Below, piece after piece: positions 23,901 to 31,788 of a stretch of 46,992 nt of DNA. This DNA is from Flavobacteriaceae bacterium. Its GTDB lineage: Bacteria > Bacteroidota > Bacteroidia > Flavobacteriales > Flavobacteriaceae. Location of the stretch: assembly GCA_002694465.1 (NCBI GenBank), contig NZMG01000025.1, forward strand, positions 1 to 46,992, in the 5' to 3' direction. A model generated the notes under the pieces. That model searched no databases. It had not been told where the DNA came from and worked only from the letters and a program-made list of their open reading frames with translations. Positions within the stretch are counted from its first letter, which is position 1, and every line of letters begins with the position of its first letter. Made by a program: the position numbers and the translations under genes.

Positions 23901-25302
23901 AGGTGAAGCAGACGTGTTGCGAAAAGCCATGGGTAAAAAGCAAAAAGCAGTGCTTGACAAAATGAAACCTCAATTTATTGAGCAAGCCGAAAAAAATGGA
24001 CACCCAGCAGATGTTTTAGAAAAAATTTGGAAGGATTGGGAAGCTTTTGCTAGTTATGCGTTTAATAAAAGTCATTCTACCTGTTACGCGTGGATTGCGT
24101 ATCAAACGGCTTATTTAAAAGCCCATTACCCAGCGGAATATATGGCAGCAGTGCTTTCCAATAATATGAGTGACATAAAGCAAGTAACGTTCTTTATGGA
24201 AGAATGCCGCCGGATGGGATTGGAAGTGTTAGGCCCCGATGTTAATGAATCTTTTTACAAATTTACTGTAAATGACCGAGGTGCTGTGCGATTTGGAATG
24301 GGTGCTATCAAAGGGGTGGGTGGAAATGCTGTGGCTACCATTGTAGAAAACCGAAAAGATGGAAAATATAAAAGTATTTTCGATTTGGCAAAGCGAATCG
24401 ACCTCCGGTCTGCCAATAAAAAATCTTTTGAAAATCTTGTATTGGCAGGTGGTTTTGATAGCTTCGGAACGCACCGTGCCCAATACATGCACGATGAAGG
24501 AGATGGTGTTCCTTTCTTTGAAAAAGTGCTACGGTATGCTTCAAAATATCAAGAAACACAGAACTCTTCACAGGTAAGCTTGTTTGGGGATGCTAGTGAG
24601 GTGCAAATTCCAGAACCCGAAGTTCCGGCTTGTGAGGAATGGGGCACCATGAAAAAATTAAAGCAAGAAAAGGAAGTAGTGGGAATCTATATTTCGGGGC
24701 ATCCCCTAGACGATTTTAAAGTGGAAATGGAGAATTTTTGTAATGTAAAAGTTTCAGACTTTAACTATTTGGAGAATTTTATAAATCGAGAGGTTTGTTT
24801 TGGCGGGATAGTATCAGATGTTCAGCACCGTGAAAGTAGAGCAGGTAAAGGGTGGGCAATTTTTACCGTGGAGGACTATGATGATAGTTATGAGTTTAAG
24901 ATCTTTGGCGAGGAGTATTTAAAGTTTCGACACTTTTTAATTCCTAATTCTTTTATTTATGTAAGAGTATTTGTAAAGGAAGGATGGGTAAATAGAGATA
25001 CAGGTAAAAAAGGAGAGCCAAGAATTCAGTATAATCATTTTCAGTTATTACACGATGTCATGGAAAGTCAGGCAAAGAAATTAACCGTACAAATGCCCAT
25101 CCATGATTTAGCTGAAAAACGAATAACAATATTGAAGGATTTATTTAAAAGTCATAAAGGAGATAAACAATTACACTTTACACTTTACGATACTGAAGAT
25201 GAAGTGAAATTGAATATGCCTAGCCGTAAAACCAAAGTGGCGATTAGTAAAGAATTGCTTAACCAATTAAAAGAAGAGGAAGTTTCATATAAATTAAACT
25301 AG
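20953..25302 (+). CDS. dnaE: DNA polymerase III subunit alpha with N-terminal proofreading exonuclease
   Basis: A 1449-residue replicative polymerase. Residues ~1-190 form a DnaQ-like 3'-5' exonuclease: Exo I FDTETTGLP (Asp6, Glu8), Exo II GQNVDFDLN, Exo III HNATADVEAT. A short linker leads to the PHP domain (from about 257, HLHNHSQFSI). The polymerase core follows: GPGRGSAAGS (about 636-645) and the catalytic PDIDIDFDDEG (Asp679, Asp681), then tandem HhH and an OB fold after about residue 1240. The canonical DHGN metal motif of the PHP domain reads DSGN (Ser300), so PHP-based proofreading is probably lost, in line with the fused exonuclease. It is monocistronic; the downstream trxA has its own -7 box. 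Confidence 0.95.
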   Translation: MYLIFDTETTGLPKRFNAPITDTDNWPRCVQIAWQLHDELGNLIECKDFLVTPDGFDIPYDSERIHGISTALAEENGVLLKDVAEEFAKVLSKTKFVVGQNVDFDLNIMGCEFYRLGMENPLASLPVLDTCTETTAQLCQLPGGRGGKFKLPTLTELHEFLFSEPFEEAHNATADVEATTRCFFELIRRRIFTEEELDVNEDYFKSFSEVNPQPISLIGLEHINLRKASKKLRQKQEAKAETQEVSKEEIKENIAVLEEFPFVHLHNHSQFSILQSTSSTKDLVNAAVKDGMPAVAITDSGNMMGAFHFLQHVNYHNQSLSEEEKHKQLKAIIGCEFFVCEDHENKSHKDNGYQIVMLAKNKNGYHNLAKMASIAYTKGFYYVPRIDRKIIEQYKDDIIVLTGGIYGEVPSKILNIGESQAEEALIWWKEQFGGDLYIEMMRHDQEDERRINPVLLEFSKKYEVKIVACNNTYYIHKEDANAHDILLCVKDGEKQATPIGRGRGYRYGLPNQNYYFKTQEEMKLLFKDLPEAISNISEVLSKIEPYSLVRDVLLPNFAIPNDFLNVEDADGGKRGENAYLKYLTFEGAKKRYPELTEVIKGRLDFELEVIAKTGYPGYFLIVQDFIAEARKMGVSVGPGRGSAAGSAVAYCLGITNIDPIKYDLLFERFLNPDRVSMPDIDIDFDDEGRSKVMDYVIQKYGANQVAQIITYGTMAAKSSIRDTARVLDLPLNDADRIAKLIPNMTKLAKVFDMSEQELRSKFRSDELPKVNELLNLSEGSDLEAETIKQARVLEGSVRNTGIHACGVIITPDDITNFVPIATAKDSDLYVTQFDNSVVENAGLLKMDFLGLKTLTLIKDTVKLVKHKHKIKLDPDSFLLDDEKTYALFQRGETVGIFQYESPGMQKHMKDLKPTVFADLIAMNALYRPGPMEYIPSFIRRKHGEEEITYDLPEMEEYLKETYGITVYQEQVMLLSQKLASFTKGEADVLRKAMGKKQKAVLDKMKPQFIEQAEKNGHPADVLEKIWKDWEAFASYAFNKSHSTCYAWIAYQTAYLKAHYPAEYMAAVLSNNMSDIKQVTFFMEECRRMGLEVLGPDVNESFYKFTVNDRGAVRFGMGAIKGVGGNAVATIVENRKDGKYKSIFDLAKRIDLRSANKKSFENLVLAGGFDSFGTHRAQYMHDEGDGVPFFEKVLRYASKYQETQNSSQVSLFGDASEVQIPEPEVPACEEWGTMKKLKQEKEVVGIYISGHPLDDFKVEMENFCNVKVSDFNYLENFINREVCFGGIVSDVQHRESRAGKGWAIFTVEDYDDSYEFKIFGEEYLKFRHFLIPNSFIYVRVFVKEGWVNRDTGKKGEPRIQYNHFQLLHDVMESQAKKLTVQMPIHDLAEKRITILKDLFKSHKGDKQLHFTLYDTEDEVKLNMPSRKTKVAISKELLNQLKEEEVSYKLN

Positions 25303-25384
25303 ATAACGGGTTAGCATCAATGATACTAATAGTTACATTGATGAAACTAATATATACCTTGTAAGTTTTGGCAGAATTTTTGAC

Positions 25385-25392
25385 TACTTTTG
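25385..25392 (+). promoter_or_regulatory. -7 box for trxA
   Basis: TACTTTTG exactly matches TANNTTTG and lies 22 bases before the trxA ATG. Upstream TTG trinucleotides are at 14 and 23 bases, neither ideal. Confidence 0.55.
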
Positions 25393-25414
25393 TGTATTAT
25401 AAAAAATAAATAAA

Positions 25415-25732
25415 ATGGCTTTAGAAATAACAGACGCAACATTTGAACAAACCGTATTAAAAAGTGATAAACCCGTTATGGTAGACTTTTGGGCTGCTTG
25501 GTGTGGTCCTTGCCGTATGGTAGGTCCAATCATTGATGAAATTAGTGCCGAATATGATGGCAAAGCAGTTGTTGGAAAGGTTGATGTAGATGCTAACCAA
25601 GAATTTGCGGCCAAATATGGCGTGAGAAACATTCCAACAGTTTTGGTTTTTGACAAAGGTGAATTAGTAGGTCGCCAAGTAGGTGTAGCCCCTAAAACTG
25701 CATACACTGAAGCTTTAGATTCATTGTTGTAA
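25415..25732 (+). CDS. trxA: thioredoxin
   Basis: A 105-residue cytoplasmic thioredoxin. The redox site is WAAWCGPCRM (Cys30, Cys33), with the conserved Asp24 buried in VMVDFWA and the cis-proline loop NIPTVLVF. Size and sequence are those of TrxA, reducing disulfides in cytoplasmic proteins and ribonucleotide reductase. It has its own promoter and terminator between dnaE and the ClpP-like gene. Confidence 0.97.
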   Translation: MALEITDATFEQTVLKSDKPVMVDFWAAWCGPCRMVGPIIDEISAEYDGKAVVGKVDVDANQEFAAKYGVRNIPTVLVFDKGELVGRQVGVAPKTAYTEALDSLL

Positions 25733-25755
25733 TCAAACTCAAAAAATAGAATGAT

Positions 25756-25784
25756 AAGGCTCCAAATTGTGAGCCTTTTTTTAT
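25756..25784 (+). terminator. terminator after trxA
   Basis: A seven-base stem (AAGGCTC at 25756-25762 with GAGCCTT at 25771-25777) has an eight-base loop and continues in a T-run, 23 bases past the stop. Confidence 0.82.
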
Positions 25785-25830
25785 TTTAGTGTAATTGAAA
25801 ATTAATACCTTCACTTCCAATTAAAAATCT

Positions 25831-26379
25831 ATGGAAAAAATAAACAAAGTTCAAGATCAAATAGATAATCAACTACTAAAAGATCGAAAAATATTTCTTT
25901 GGGGAATGGTCGATGATGATACTGCTAAACACGTAGTGGATAGACTATTGTATTTAGATGCTATAAGCAATGACGAAATAAAATTGTACATCAATAGCCC
26001 AGGAGGGTATGTAACTTCTGGATTTTCGATGTATGATACTATAAAGGCAGTGAAAAGTCCAGTTTCTACCATTTGTACAGGATTGGCTGCTTCTATGGGA
26101 AGTATTTTACTTTCGGCAGGTGAAAAGGGAAGACGATTTATTCAACCTCATGCGAGAGTGATGATTCATCAACCTAGTGGCGGAGCAAGAGGACCAGCCA
26201 GTGACATTGAGATTTCGGCCCAAGAAATAATTAAAACAAAGGAGCTAAGTGCACAAATATTAGCCGATAACTGTGGGCAGAAATTCGAAAAAATCATGAA
26301 AGACTTTAACCGTGATCATTGGATGGGAGCCGAAGAAAGTGTAGAGTACGGCATTGTGGACGGAATTATCAAAGACTAA
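25831..26379 (+). CDS. ClpP-family serine protease subunit
   Basis: A 182-residue ClpP-type peptidase. The triad is intact: Ser88 in TGLAASMGS, His113 in MIHQPSGGARG, and Asp162 in FNRDHWMGAEESVEYG. It is shorter than the housekeeping ClpP (about 200-220), lacks a propeptide, and is next to trxA and a DUF58 gene instead of tig/clpX, so I read it as a second, ClpP2-like subunit. Whether it forms its own barrel, mixes with ClpP or needs an AAA+ partner cannot be told. The DUF58 gene follows within two bases of the stop, so the two are probably co-translated. Confidence 0.88.
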   Translation: MEKINKVQDQIDNQLLKDRKIFLWGMVDDDTAKHVVDRLLYLDAISNDEIKLYINSPGGYVTSGFSMYDTIKAVKSPVSTICTGLAASMGSILLSAGEKGRRFIQPHARVMIHQPSGGARGPASDIEISAQEIIKTKELSAQILADNCGQKFEKIMKDFNRDHWMGAEESVEYGIVDGIIKD

Positions 26380-26381
26380 TT

Positions 26382-27311
26382 TTGAACATTGAAAAGGAAA
26401 TAAATGAAATTACTGGGTTTAAGAACCTAGAATTGCTCGCATCCCAAGTGGTGGAAGGGTTTATTTCTGGATTGCATAAAAGCCCGTTTCACGGATTCTC
26501 TGCAGAATTTGCCGAACATAAAATTTACAATAATGGGGAAAGTACGAAGCATATCGATTGGAAACTTTTTGCCAAAACCGATAAACTATATACCAAACGC
26601 TACGAAGAAGAAACCAACCTGCGTTGTCATTTAATTATCGACAATAGTAGCTCCATGCATTACCCAAAATTGAAGGAATACAATATACATTCCTTGAATA
26701 AAATTGGGTTTTCAGTATTAGCATCTGCGGCCATTATGAATTTAATGAAGCGGCAGCGAGATGCGGTGGGATTGAGTGTGTATAGTGACGATTATGAATA
26801 TTATGCTTCTGAAAAAGGAAGTGAACGTCATCATCAAATGCTTTTAGCGCAATTGAATGAAGCTTTTTTAAAATCGAAAAAAGAGGTAACCACAGACACC
26901 TATGGCCATCTTCATTTAATTGCTGAAAAACTGAAAAGACGCTCCCTAGTGTTTTTGTTTTCAGATATGTTTCAGAGTGATACTGAAGAAGAAAAATTGT
27001 TTGAAGCCCTTCAGCATTTAAAATACAACAAACATGAAGTGGTGCTGTTTCACACCTACGATAAAAGTAAAGAGGTCTCATTTCAGTTTAACAATCGCCC
27101 TAAGCGATTTGTAGACGTTGAAACAGGGGAATATGTGAATTTGTATGCCGATAATATTCGGGAGTCTTACGAAGAGGCTGTAAGCACGTATTTTTCTGAA
27201 TTAAAATTAAAGTGTGGTCAATATCGTATTAAGTATGTGGATGCTAATATAAACGAAGGTTTTAATAAAATTCTGACGACCTATCTCCTCGAAAAACAGA
27301 AGTTTGGATAA
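26382..27311 (+). CDS. DUF58 domain protein (TTG start)
   Basis: A 309-residue protein. Residues ~40-150 contain the DUF58 core, with the hallmark HKSPFHGFSAEFAEHKIY, a run ending HIDWKLFAKTDKLYTKRYEEE, and the von Willebrand-like DNSSSM (a MIDAS-type metal site) after it. DUF58 proteins usually sit with MoxR ATPases and Bat genes; no such neighbours are present. The frame runs back into the clpP gene to 26319, but sequence before the clpP stop (26377-26379) would be a shadow. The first start codon after it is TTG 26382, giving MNIEKEINEITGF; no in-frame ATG precedes the conserved region. Role unknown, possibly with the ClpP-like protein. Confidence 0.8.
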   Translation: MNIEKEINEITGFKNLELLASQVVEGFISGLHKSPFHGFSAEFAEHKIYNNGESTKHIDWKLFAKTDKLYTKRYEEETNLRCHLIIDNSSSMHYPKLKEYNIHSLNKIGFSVLASAAIMNLMKRQRDAVGLSVYSDDYEYYASEKGSERHHQMLLAQLNEAFLKSKKEVTTDTYGHLHLIAEKLKRRSLVFLFSDMFQSDTEEEKLFEALQHLKYNKHEVVLFHTYDKSKEVSFQFNNRPKRFVDVETGEYVNLYADNIRESYEEAVSTYFSELKLKCGQYRIKYVDANINEGFNKILTTYLLEKQKFG

Positions 27312-27438
27312 GGATTTTATTTTTTATCTTTTTTGTTTGTGAAAATGAAAATGCGGTGTATATTTGCCACCGCTAAATAAGCAACAATTTCTTTAAAGCC
27401 AACTGTTGTTGGCATCCCATAAAAAGGATTAGAAATTT

Positions 27439-27512
27439 GGTCTGGTAGTTCAGTTGGTTAGAATACCTGCCTGTCACGCAGGGGGTCGCGAGTTCGAGTC
27501 TCGTCCAGACCG
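27439..27512 (+). tRNA. tRNA-Asp (anticodon GTC)
   Basis: A 74-base tRNA. Acceptor arms GGTCTGG (27439-27445) and CCAGACC (27505-27511) pair fully, with discriminator G27512. The anticodon stem CCTGC/GCAGG encloses CTGTCAC with anticodon GTC (27473-27475). The T stem GCGAG/CTCGT and loop TTCGAGT follow. CCA is not encoded. It is a lone tRNA gene. Confidence 0.97.
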
Positions 27513-27572
27513 CAACTAAAATGTTGTGTTGAGTCACTTAAATGTGGCTAGTGGTTTAGAAATAGACCAATG

Positions 27573-27603
27573 AAGAGCTTATCCTGATGGATGGGCTTTT
27601 TTT
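27573..27603 (+). terminator. terminator downstream of tRNA-Asp
   Basis: AGCTTATCC (27576-27584) pairs with GGATGGGCT (27589-27597), nine pairs with two G-U wobbles and a TGAT loop, followed by a seven-T run. Confidence 0.7.
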
Positions 27604-27676
27604 GTTTGGGAATATTGCCTTTACTGATGCTAAATTGAAAACAAAACAGGGTCTTTTTTATTTCTGAAAGTTATGG

Positions 27677-27684
27677 TAAGTTTG
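27677..27684 (+). promoter_or_regulatory. -7 box for the porin-like gene
   Basis: TAAGTTTG exactly matches TANNTTTG and lies 38 bases before the ATG at 27723. No -33 TTG is evident. Confidence 0.4.
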
Positions 27685-27722
27685 TATATCAACTATTGTA
27701 CTTGCCTAACCAGCTTCAAATT

Positions 27723-28859
27723 ATGAGTAAATATATTTGGATACTTTTGTTCCTATGCATAGGGCAGAGTGTGGTGTCTCAAAATGATACTTTGCCCAAA
27801 AAGTTAAAGTTTACAGGAGATTTTCGTTTTCGAGCTGAACCAGATTGGGATTCGCGCAAGTCTGATGGAACCTTTAGAGATAACCGTACTCGCCTTCGAT
27901 ATAGACTTCGATTTGGGGCAAACTATGACTTTAATAATTGGCTGCAAATGGGAGTTCGATTGCGAACAGGATTACCAGGCAAGCAGCAAGATCCACAACT
28001 CACTTTGGGAGATGGCTTTAATGAGGGTGGGACGCTACCAATAGGTCTTGAAAAAGCCTTTGCACAATTTAAGTTTGATTGGTTTCAAGGCTGGATAGGT
28101 AAAAACACCTTTCCTTTTGAAAAACAGAATGAATTGTTTTGGAGTGACAATGTGTATCCCGATGGTATTGCTGCGCAAGGAAGCTGGTCTACGGACTTGT
28201 CTTGGGTTGAGTCTATTGGAATTAACACGGGTCATTTTATCATTGCATCAAATAATGGACCCCTAGATGATGATGCTTACTTTCAAGGAATACAGTTGGT
28301 GAGCTCTCACGTCAACCAGCGCATCACCCTGTTTCCTGGTTTCTATTATTTTAATTCACTACCAGACATCCCTGATGGAAACGGTACTTTTACCATCGAC
28401 TACAGTATTTTGCATCTAGGCGGCCGTTTCGAAATTTTTGAAAAACCTAAAATCGGTGTAGAGGTCGATTGGTATCAAAACCTTCAGGATTATAATAAAA
28501 ACGATTCCATAGCAACGCAATTGAGAGATCAACGTCAAGGGTTGGTAGCTAGTGTGAGAATGGGAAAATTAAAGAAAAAAGGCGATTGGAAAGCTAGAAT
28601 AACTTATACGAGATTGGAACGCTTTGCTGCGGTAGATTTTCTTGCGCAAAATGATTGGGCTCGGTGGGATTATTCGTCTCAAGGGTCTCTTGATGGTAGG
28701 TTGACCAATTATAAAGGACTGGAACTTATGCTGGGGTATATGATAACCGATAATATTAAAGTGAATTCAAGATATTTTATGGTGGAACAGTTAATTCCCT
28801 ATGGTCCTTTTACAGAGACGGGACAGCGCATCCGATTTGACGTGGATATTGGATTCTAA
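27723..28859 (+). CDS. porin-like outer-membrane beta-barrel protein
   Basis: A 378-residue exported protein. The frame is open from 27696, but the signal peptide begins at ATG 27723 (MSKYIWILLFLCIGQSVVSQ). The mature protein has the strong alternation of aromatic and polar residues expected of a transmembrane barrel, opens with KLKFTGDFRFRAEPDWDSR and the periodic RTRLRYRLRFG, and ends with FDVDIGF, whose C-terminal Phe is the outer-membrane insertion signal. It is probably a putative porin or alginate-export-like channel; the solute is unknown. It is monocistronic, and the convergent gene at 29022 is 162 bases away. Confidence 0.8.
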   Translation: MSKYIWILLFLCIGQSVVSQNDTLPKKLKFTGDFRFRAEPDWDSRKSDGTFRDNRTRLRYRLRFGANYDFNNWLQMGVRLRTGLPGKQQDPQLTLGDGFNEGGTLPIGLEKAFAQFKFDWFQGWIGKNTFPFEKQNELFWSDNVYPDGIAAQGSWSTDLSWVESIGINTGHFIIASNNGPLDDDAYFQGIQLVSSHVNQRITLFPGFYYFNSLPDIPDGNGTFTIDYSILHLGGRFEIFEKPKIGVEVDWYQNLQDYNKNDSIATQLRDQRQGLVASVRMGKLKKKGDWKARITYTRLERFAAVDFLAQNDWARWDYSSQGSLDGRLTNYKGLELMLGYMITDNIKVNSRYFMVEQLIPYGPFTETGQRIRFDVDIGF

Positions 28860-28948
28860 TAATGAAGAAGTCCGTTTGAATTTATTGAGCCTGTCCTTTG
28901 AGGGTTATTTTGTTCATAATTAATTGGAGTTATTGATAATTTCTAAAA

Positions 28949-29013
28949 ATTAGCCTTCAAAAATTGAATTTAAGAAGGCTAAAATCTATGGTTAAATCTT
29001 CTTAAAGAAGATT
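28949..29013. terminator. two hairpins between convergent genes
   Basis: TTAGCCTTC (28950-28958) pairs with GAAGGCTAA (28974-28982), and AATCTTCTT (28995-29003) with AAGAAGATT (29005-29013). They lie between the ends of the porin and TPR genes and probably end transcripts from each side. Neither has a long T-run. Confidence 0.5.
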
Positions 29014-29021
29014 GGTCTTAA

Positions 29022-30524
29022 TTAGTTTGCTGAGGTAATTTTGTTTTTTGATTCATTTCGAACCAGAGCATAGGCCACACTATTAAAATTATTACCAGCT
29101 ACCTTGGTAAATAGTTCCTTTGCCTTTTCTTGATTGCCCATCTTTTCAAAAGCTTTGGCCATCATATATTGTACATACACATTATCTTCATTTAATTTAG
29201 CCATATGTTCCAATGCCTTTTCATAATTGCCTTGCTTGTAATTAACCACAGCATGAACACGGTGATACGATCTTAGTTTATTTGGACTATCGATGGTTTC
29301 CATGATGCCCTTTATCTTGTCGGCTTTTTCAATCGCAGCATCATAATTTCCCTCCGTAGCAAAAGCAATGGCGTCCCAATAGTACATATTGGCTTTTTGA
29401 TACTTAGTGGTAATAGGATTATTCACTTCGTTGCTAACTTGGTCAGACATTGGCTTCATCATGGCTACCAATTCTTTAAGGTGCTCGGCATCATTATAAT
29501 GCATGGCAATCATAGCACAATCGAAGGCGCATCCCATTTTAGCCTGGTTCTTATTACTTTCCGGAATGGACATAGCATCAAAAGTTTTGGTGCCATCCTG
29601 AAGGAAAGCTAAAGCCTTTTTATGGTCTCCTTCATAAAGGTAGGTATAGGCTTCGAAATTATAGGACCCTGTACCAAATTCACTTACTTCTCTGGCATTT
29701 TGAAAATTTTTCCTGGCTTTTTCGAAATTACCTAAAAAGGTATTGGCGTGTCCAGCTTTAGAATGTGCTGTCTCATTATTTGGATCAAGTTCTGCGGCCT
29801 TTTCATAATTATTCAATGCTTCAGTTAAGTTATTCTGCGCTCGGTAAGCATCGCCTAACCCAATTCTTGCCTCAGGACTATTCGGAAGTTTTTCCACCAT
29901 TATCTCCATATAATTTTGAGCTAATTTGAAGTCCTTTGGAGACCTAAACAAATATGAATTACCAAGATTGGAAATTGCAGGTACATAGCTTGAGTCCAAT
30001 TTAATGGCTTTTTGCCATAGTTCTCTGGCCTTGGCAACTTCATTTTCACCATTATAGTATCCGGCCAAATAGTCTACAGCACGTGCCGACTTAGGATACT
30101 TTTGGATCATCTTATTTATTACTTCTAGTTCCTTTTCTGGTTTATTGTCAAGACTTGCTTGCAACCAATCCATCATTAGAAGGTCTGATTCTTCAGCTTT
30201 ATCTCGCATGGCCAAATATTTATCTCGATTTTCGGCCCATTGCTTGTTTGAATTACTTGTAAATGCTACATACATATGTGCACGAACGAAATTAGAATCT
30301 AATTCAGTAGATTTTTTAAAATGTTTACGAGAATTTATGATATCTCCTTCGTCGTATAACTTTAGACCTTTCATAAATTCGGGAAGCGCTTCATCAGTGG
30401 TTTGTCCTACTGGTATATCGTTTTCAGGAAAGACAACTTTTGGTTCTTCTGGAGACTTACAAGAATGAATAAATAAGAAGACCACGGCTATTATCGCTAG
30501 TCTAATCTTTTTTGATGTTGACAT
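29022..30524 (-). CDS. TPR-repeat lipoprotein
   Basis: A 500-residue exported lipoprotein (signal ...IIAVVFLFIHSCKSPEEPK, lipobox Cys22). The body is a long array of helix pairs: at least eight recognizable tetratricopeptide units, such as GLGDAYRAQNNLTEALNNYE and the following SKAGHANTFLGNFEKARKN. TPR proteins act as protein-binding scaffolds. It is downstream of the secreted duplicated-domain gene at 31429, 80 bases apart, on the same strand, so the two could be one transcript, though a hairpin lies between. No enzymatic motif is visible. Confidence 0.85.
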   Translation of the reverse strand: MSTSKKIRLAIIAVVFLFIHSCKSPEEPKVVFPENDIPVGQTTDEALPEFMKGLKLYDEGDIINSRKHFKKSTELDSNFVRAHMYVAFTSNSNKQWAENRDKYLAMRDKAEESDLLMMDWLQASLDNKPEKELEVINKMIQKYPKSARAVDYLAGYYNGENEVAKARELWQKAIKLDSSYVPAISNLGNSYLFRSPKDFKLAQNYMEIMVEKLPNSPEARIGLGDAYRAQNNLTEALNNYEKAAELDPNNETAHSKAGHANTFLGNFEKARKNFQNAREVSEFGTGSYNFEAYTYLYEGDHKKALAFLQDGTKTFDAMSIPESNKNQAKMGCAFDCAMIAMHYNDAEHLKELVAMMKPMSDQVSNEVNNPITTKYQKANMYYWDAIAFATEGNYDAAIEKADKIKGIMETIDSPNKLRSYHRVHAVVNYKQGNYEKALEHMAKLNEDNVYVQYMMAKAFEKMGNQEKAKELFTKVAGNNFNSVAYALVRNESKNKITSAN

Positions 30525-30547
30525 AATATTTTTGATTTAAGTTATTA

Positions 30548-30589
30548 ATGCAAGGCTTCCATAGCTTGGTAGCCTTGCATATTTTTTTT
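30548..30589. terminator. 10-bp hairpin with T-run, in the gap between two minus-strand genes
   Basis: ATGCAAGGCT (30548-30557) and AGCCTTGCAT (30571-30580) pair perfectly around a 13-base loop. The following T-run (30582-30589) is on the plus strand, while both neighbouring genes are on the minus strand, where the hairpin is followed by TAATAAC. It may act as a processing or attenuation hairpin in the minus transcript, or terminate an unrecognised antisense RNA. Confidence 0.6.
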
Positions 30590-30604
30590 AATAGAGAGGT
30601 AGTC

Positions 30605-31429
30605 CTACTTGGACAGCTCGGCTATGTAGGTATAGAGATAATCTCCGTGGACTCCAGTAAAATACTTGTTGTAACTTTTAAAGAATGCTTTTCTTGCTTC
30701 TTCGTCTGGCCATTGAGCCTTAATAGCATCTGCATTACCAGCATTTAAATCATTAAGGTCGTCTAAAGAATCAATATAATAGGCTTCCACAAAATCGGTT
30801 TTATCTGCTCCCCAACCATGTACGTTTGGATAGTATGCTTTAATCTTATCGTTTTTCATTACCGTGGTATTTATGAACTGCTTATGTAATTTCATAAACT
30901 CTTCATTAGAACCATCACTTGGAAACGCCATTTTACTTATGCGAACATAGGTTACCATATCCTCTTTAGGTCTTTCAGTTAGGTATTTACCACCTTCGAG
31001 AGGTACGTAGATTTCGTCAGAATGAAAATTAGAATAAAACGATTGACGATTGTTCAAAAAAGCAGTTCTTTTAGCCTCATCTGGCCAGGCTAATTTCTCC
31101 AATTCAGTATTTCTATTTTGAGCTTTTTCAATATCTGCCCAGGAAGCATACGTCTGCACATACTTAGACTCTGTACTATTTTCAGTGTACAAATGCATAT
31201 AATAGGAGGCAGCCATTATATACTCATTCTTTTTCGTCACTTTTTCTAAGTATTCTTTTTCAATGGCCATCCAATCGTTAGAATCGGTTGCTTCTCGATC
31301 TAAATTCCAATATAAAGTAGTGATGGTAATGTAAGCTGGTCTTTTAGCATTTTCTTGCGCCATCAAAGGAGACAGCATTAAAAGAAAAATAAACAGAGTT
31401 GCGAGTGTTGTTTGAATTTTGGTTTTCAT
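30605..31429 (-). CDS. secreted protein with two tandem copies of an alpha/beta domain
   Basis: A 274-residue exported protein of unknown function. A Sec signal peptide ends near SPLMAQ (about residue 25). The mature part consists of two similar ~110-residue halves: each opens with a strand of the type YITITTLYW or MVTYVRISKMAF, continues through helix-strand units ending in ...YVQTYASWAD or ...FVEAYYIDSLDD, and closes with a WPDE(A/E)..(R/K).AF....Y/F segment followed by (H)SDEIY or HGDYLY. The pattern is that of a duplicated ferredoxin-like dimeric alpha/beta-barrel fold, but the family is not one I recognise. It may be co-transcribed with the TPR lipoprotein. Confidence 0.75.
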   Translation of the reverse strand: MKTKIQTTLATLFIFLLMLSPLMAQENAKRPAYITITTLYWNLDREATDSNDWMAIEKEYLEKVTKKNEYIMAASYYMHLYTENSTESKYVQTYASWADIEKAQNRNTELEKLAWPDEAKRTAFLNNRQSFYSNFHSDEIYVPLEGGKYLTERPKEDMVTYVRISKMAFPSDGSNEEFMKLHKQFINTTVMKNDKIKAYYPNVHGWGADKTDFVEAYYIDSLDDLNDLNAGNADAIKAQWPDEEARKAFFKSYNKYFTGVHGDYLYTYIAELSK

Positions 31430-31454
31430 AATTATTAGGTATTGGTTAGTAATC

Positions 31455-31470
31455 GCTCAAGTTATACCAA
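31455..31470 (-). promoter_or_regulatory. weak sigma-54-like promoter for the secreted-protein gene
   Basis: On the minus strand TTGGTATAACTTGAGC has GG and GC separated by ten bases, the sigma-54 spacing, and the -24 half differs from TGGCAYR by one base. The -12 half (GAGC) is poor. It would place the transcript start about 14 bases before the ATG at 31429. Confidence 0.3.
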
Positions 31471-31788
31471 CCACAAATTCGTCATACTATAAAATTAGGA
31501 TGCCAAAATCAAGCTTAATAGAAAGGGGAGTATTTGTAAAGATAAGACAAAAATATGGAAAATATTGATAATAAGTAAATTATAATTTAAAATTTTGTTT
31601 AGAGTGAAGATTCTTTGATTGAAAACTAGGACTGTTTATAAGAGCTTTTCTTGTTTTAACAGAGGCCCAAATATAGGTTGTAAAAACAATTTTTTGCAGA
31701 ATTCAATTTTAGAATACAGAATATATTGTATATTTAGTAAAGTATCACAACTCCCCAGAAGGTTTATATTAGACCATTTTTTCTATAA

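Noticed and set aside
24229..24577. Several overlapping minus- and plus-strand open frames inside dnaE
   Set aside because: They are shadows of the polymerase frame, without homology or start signals.
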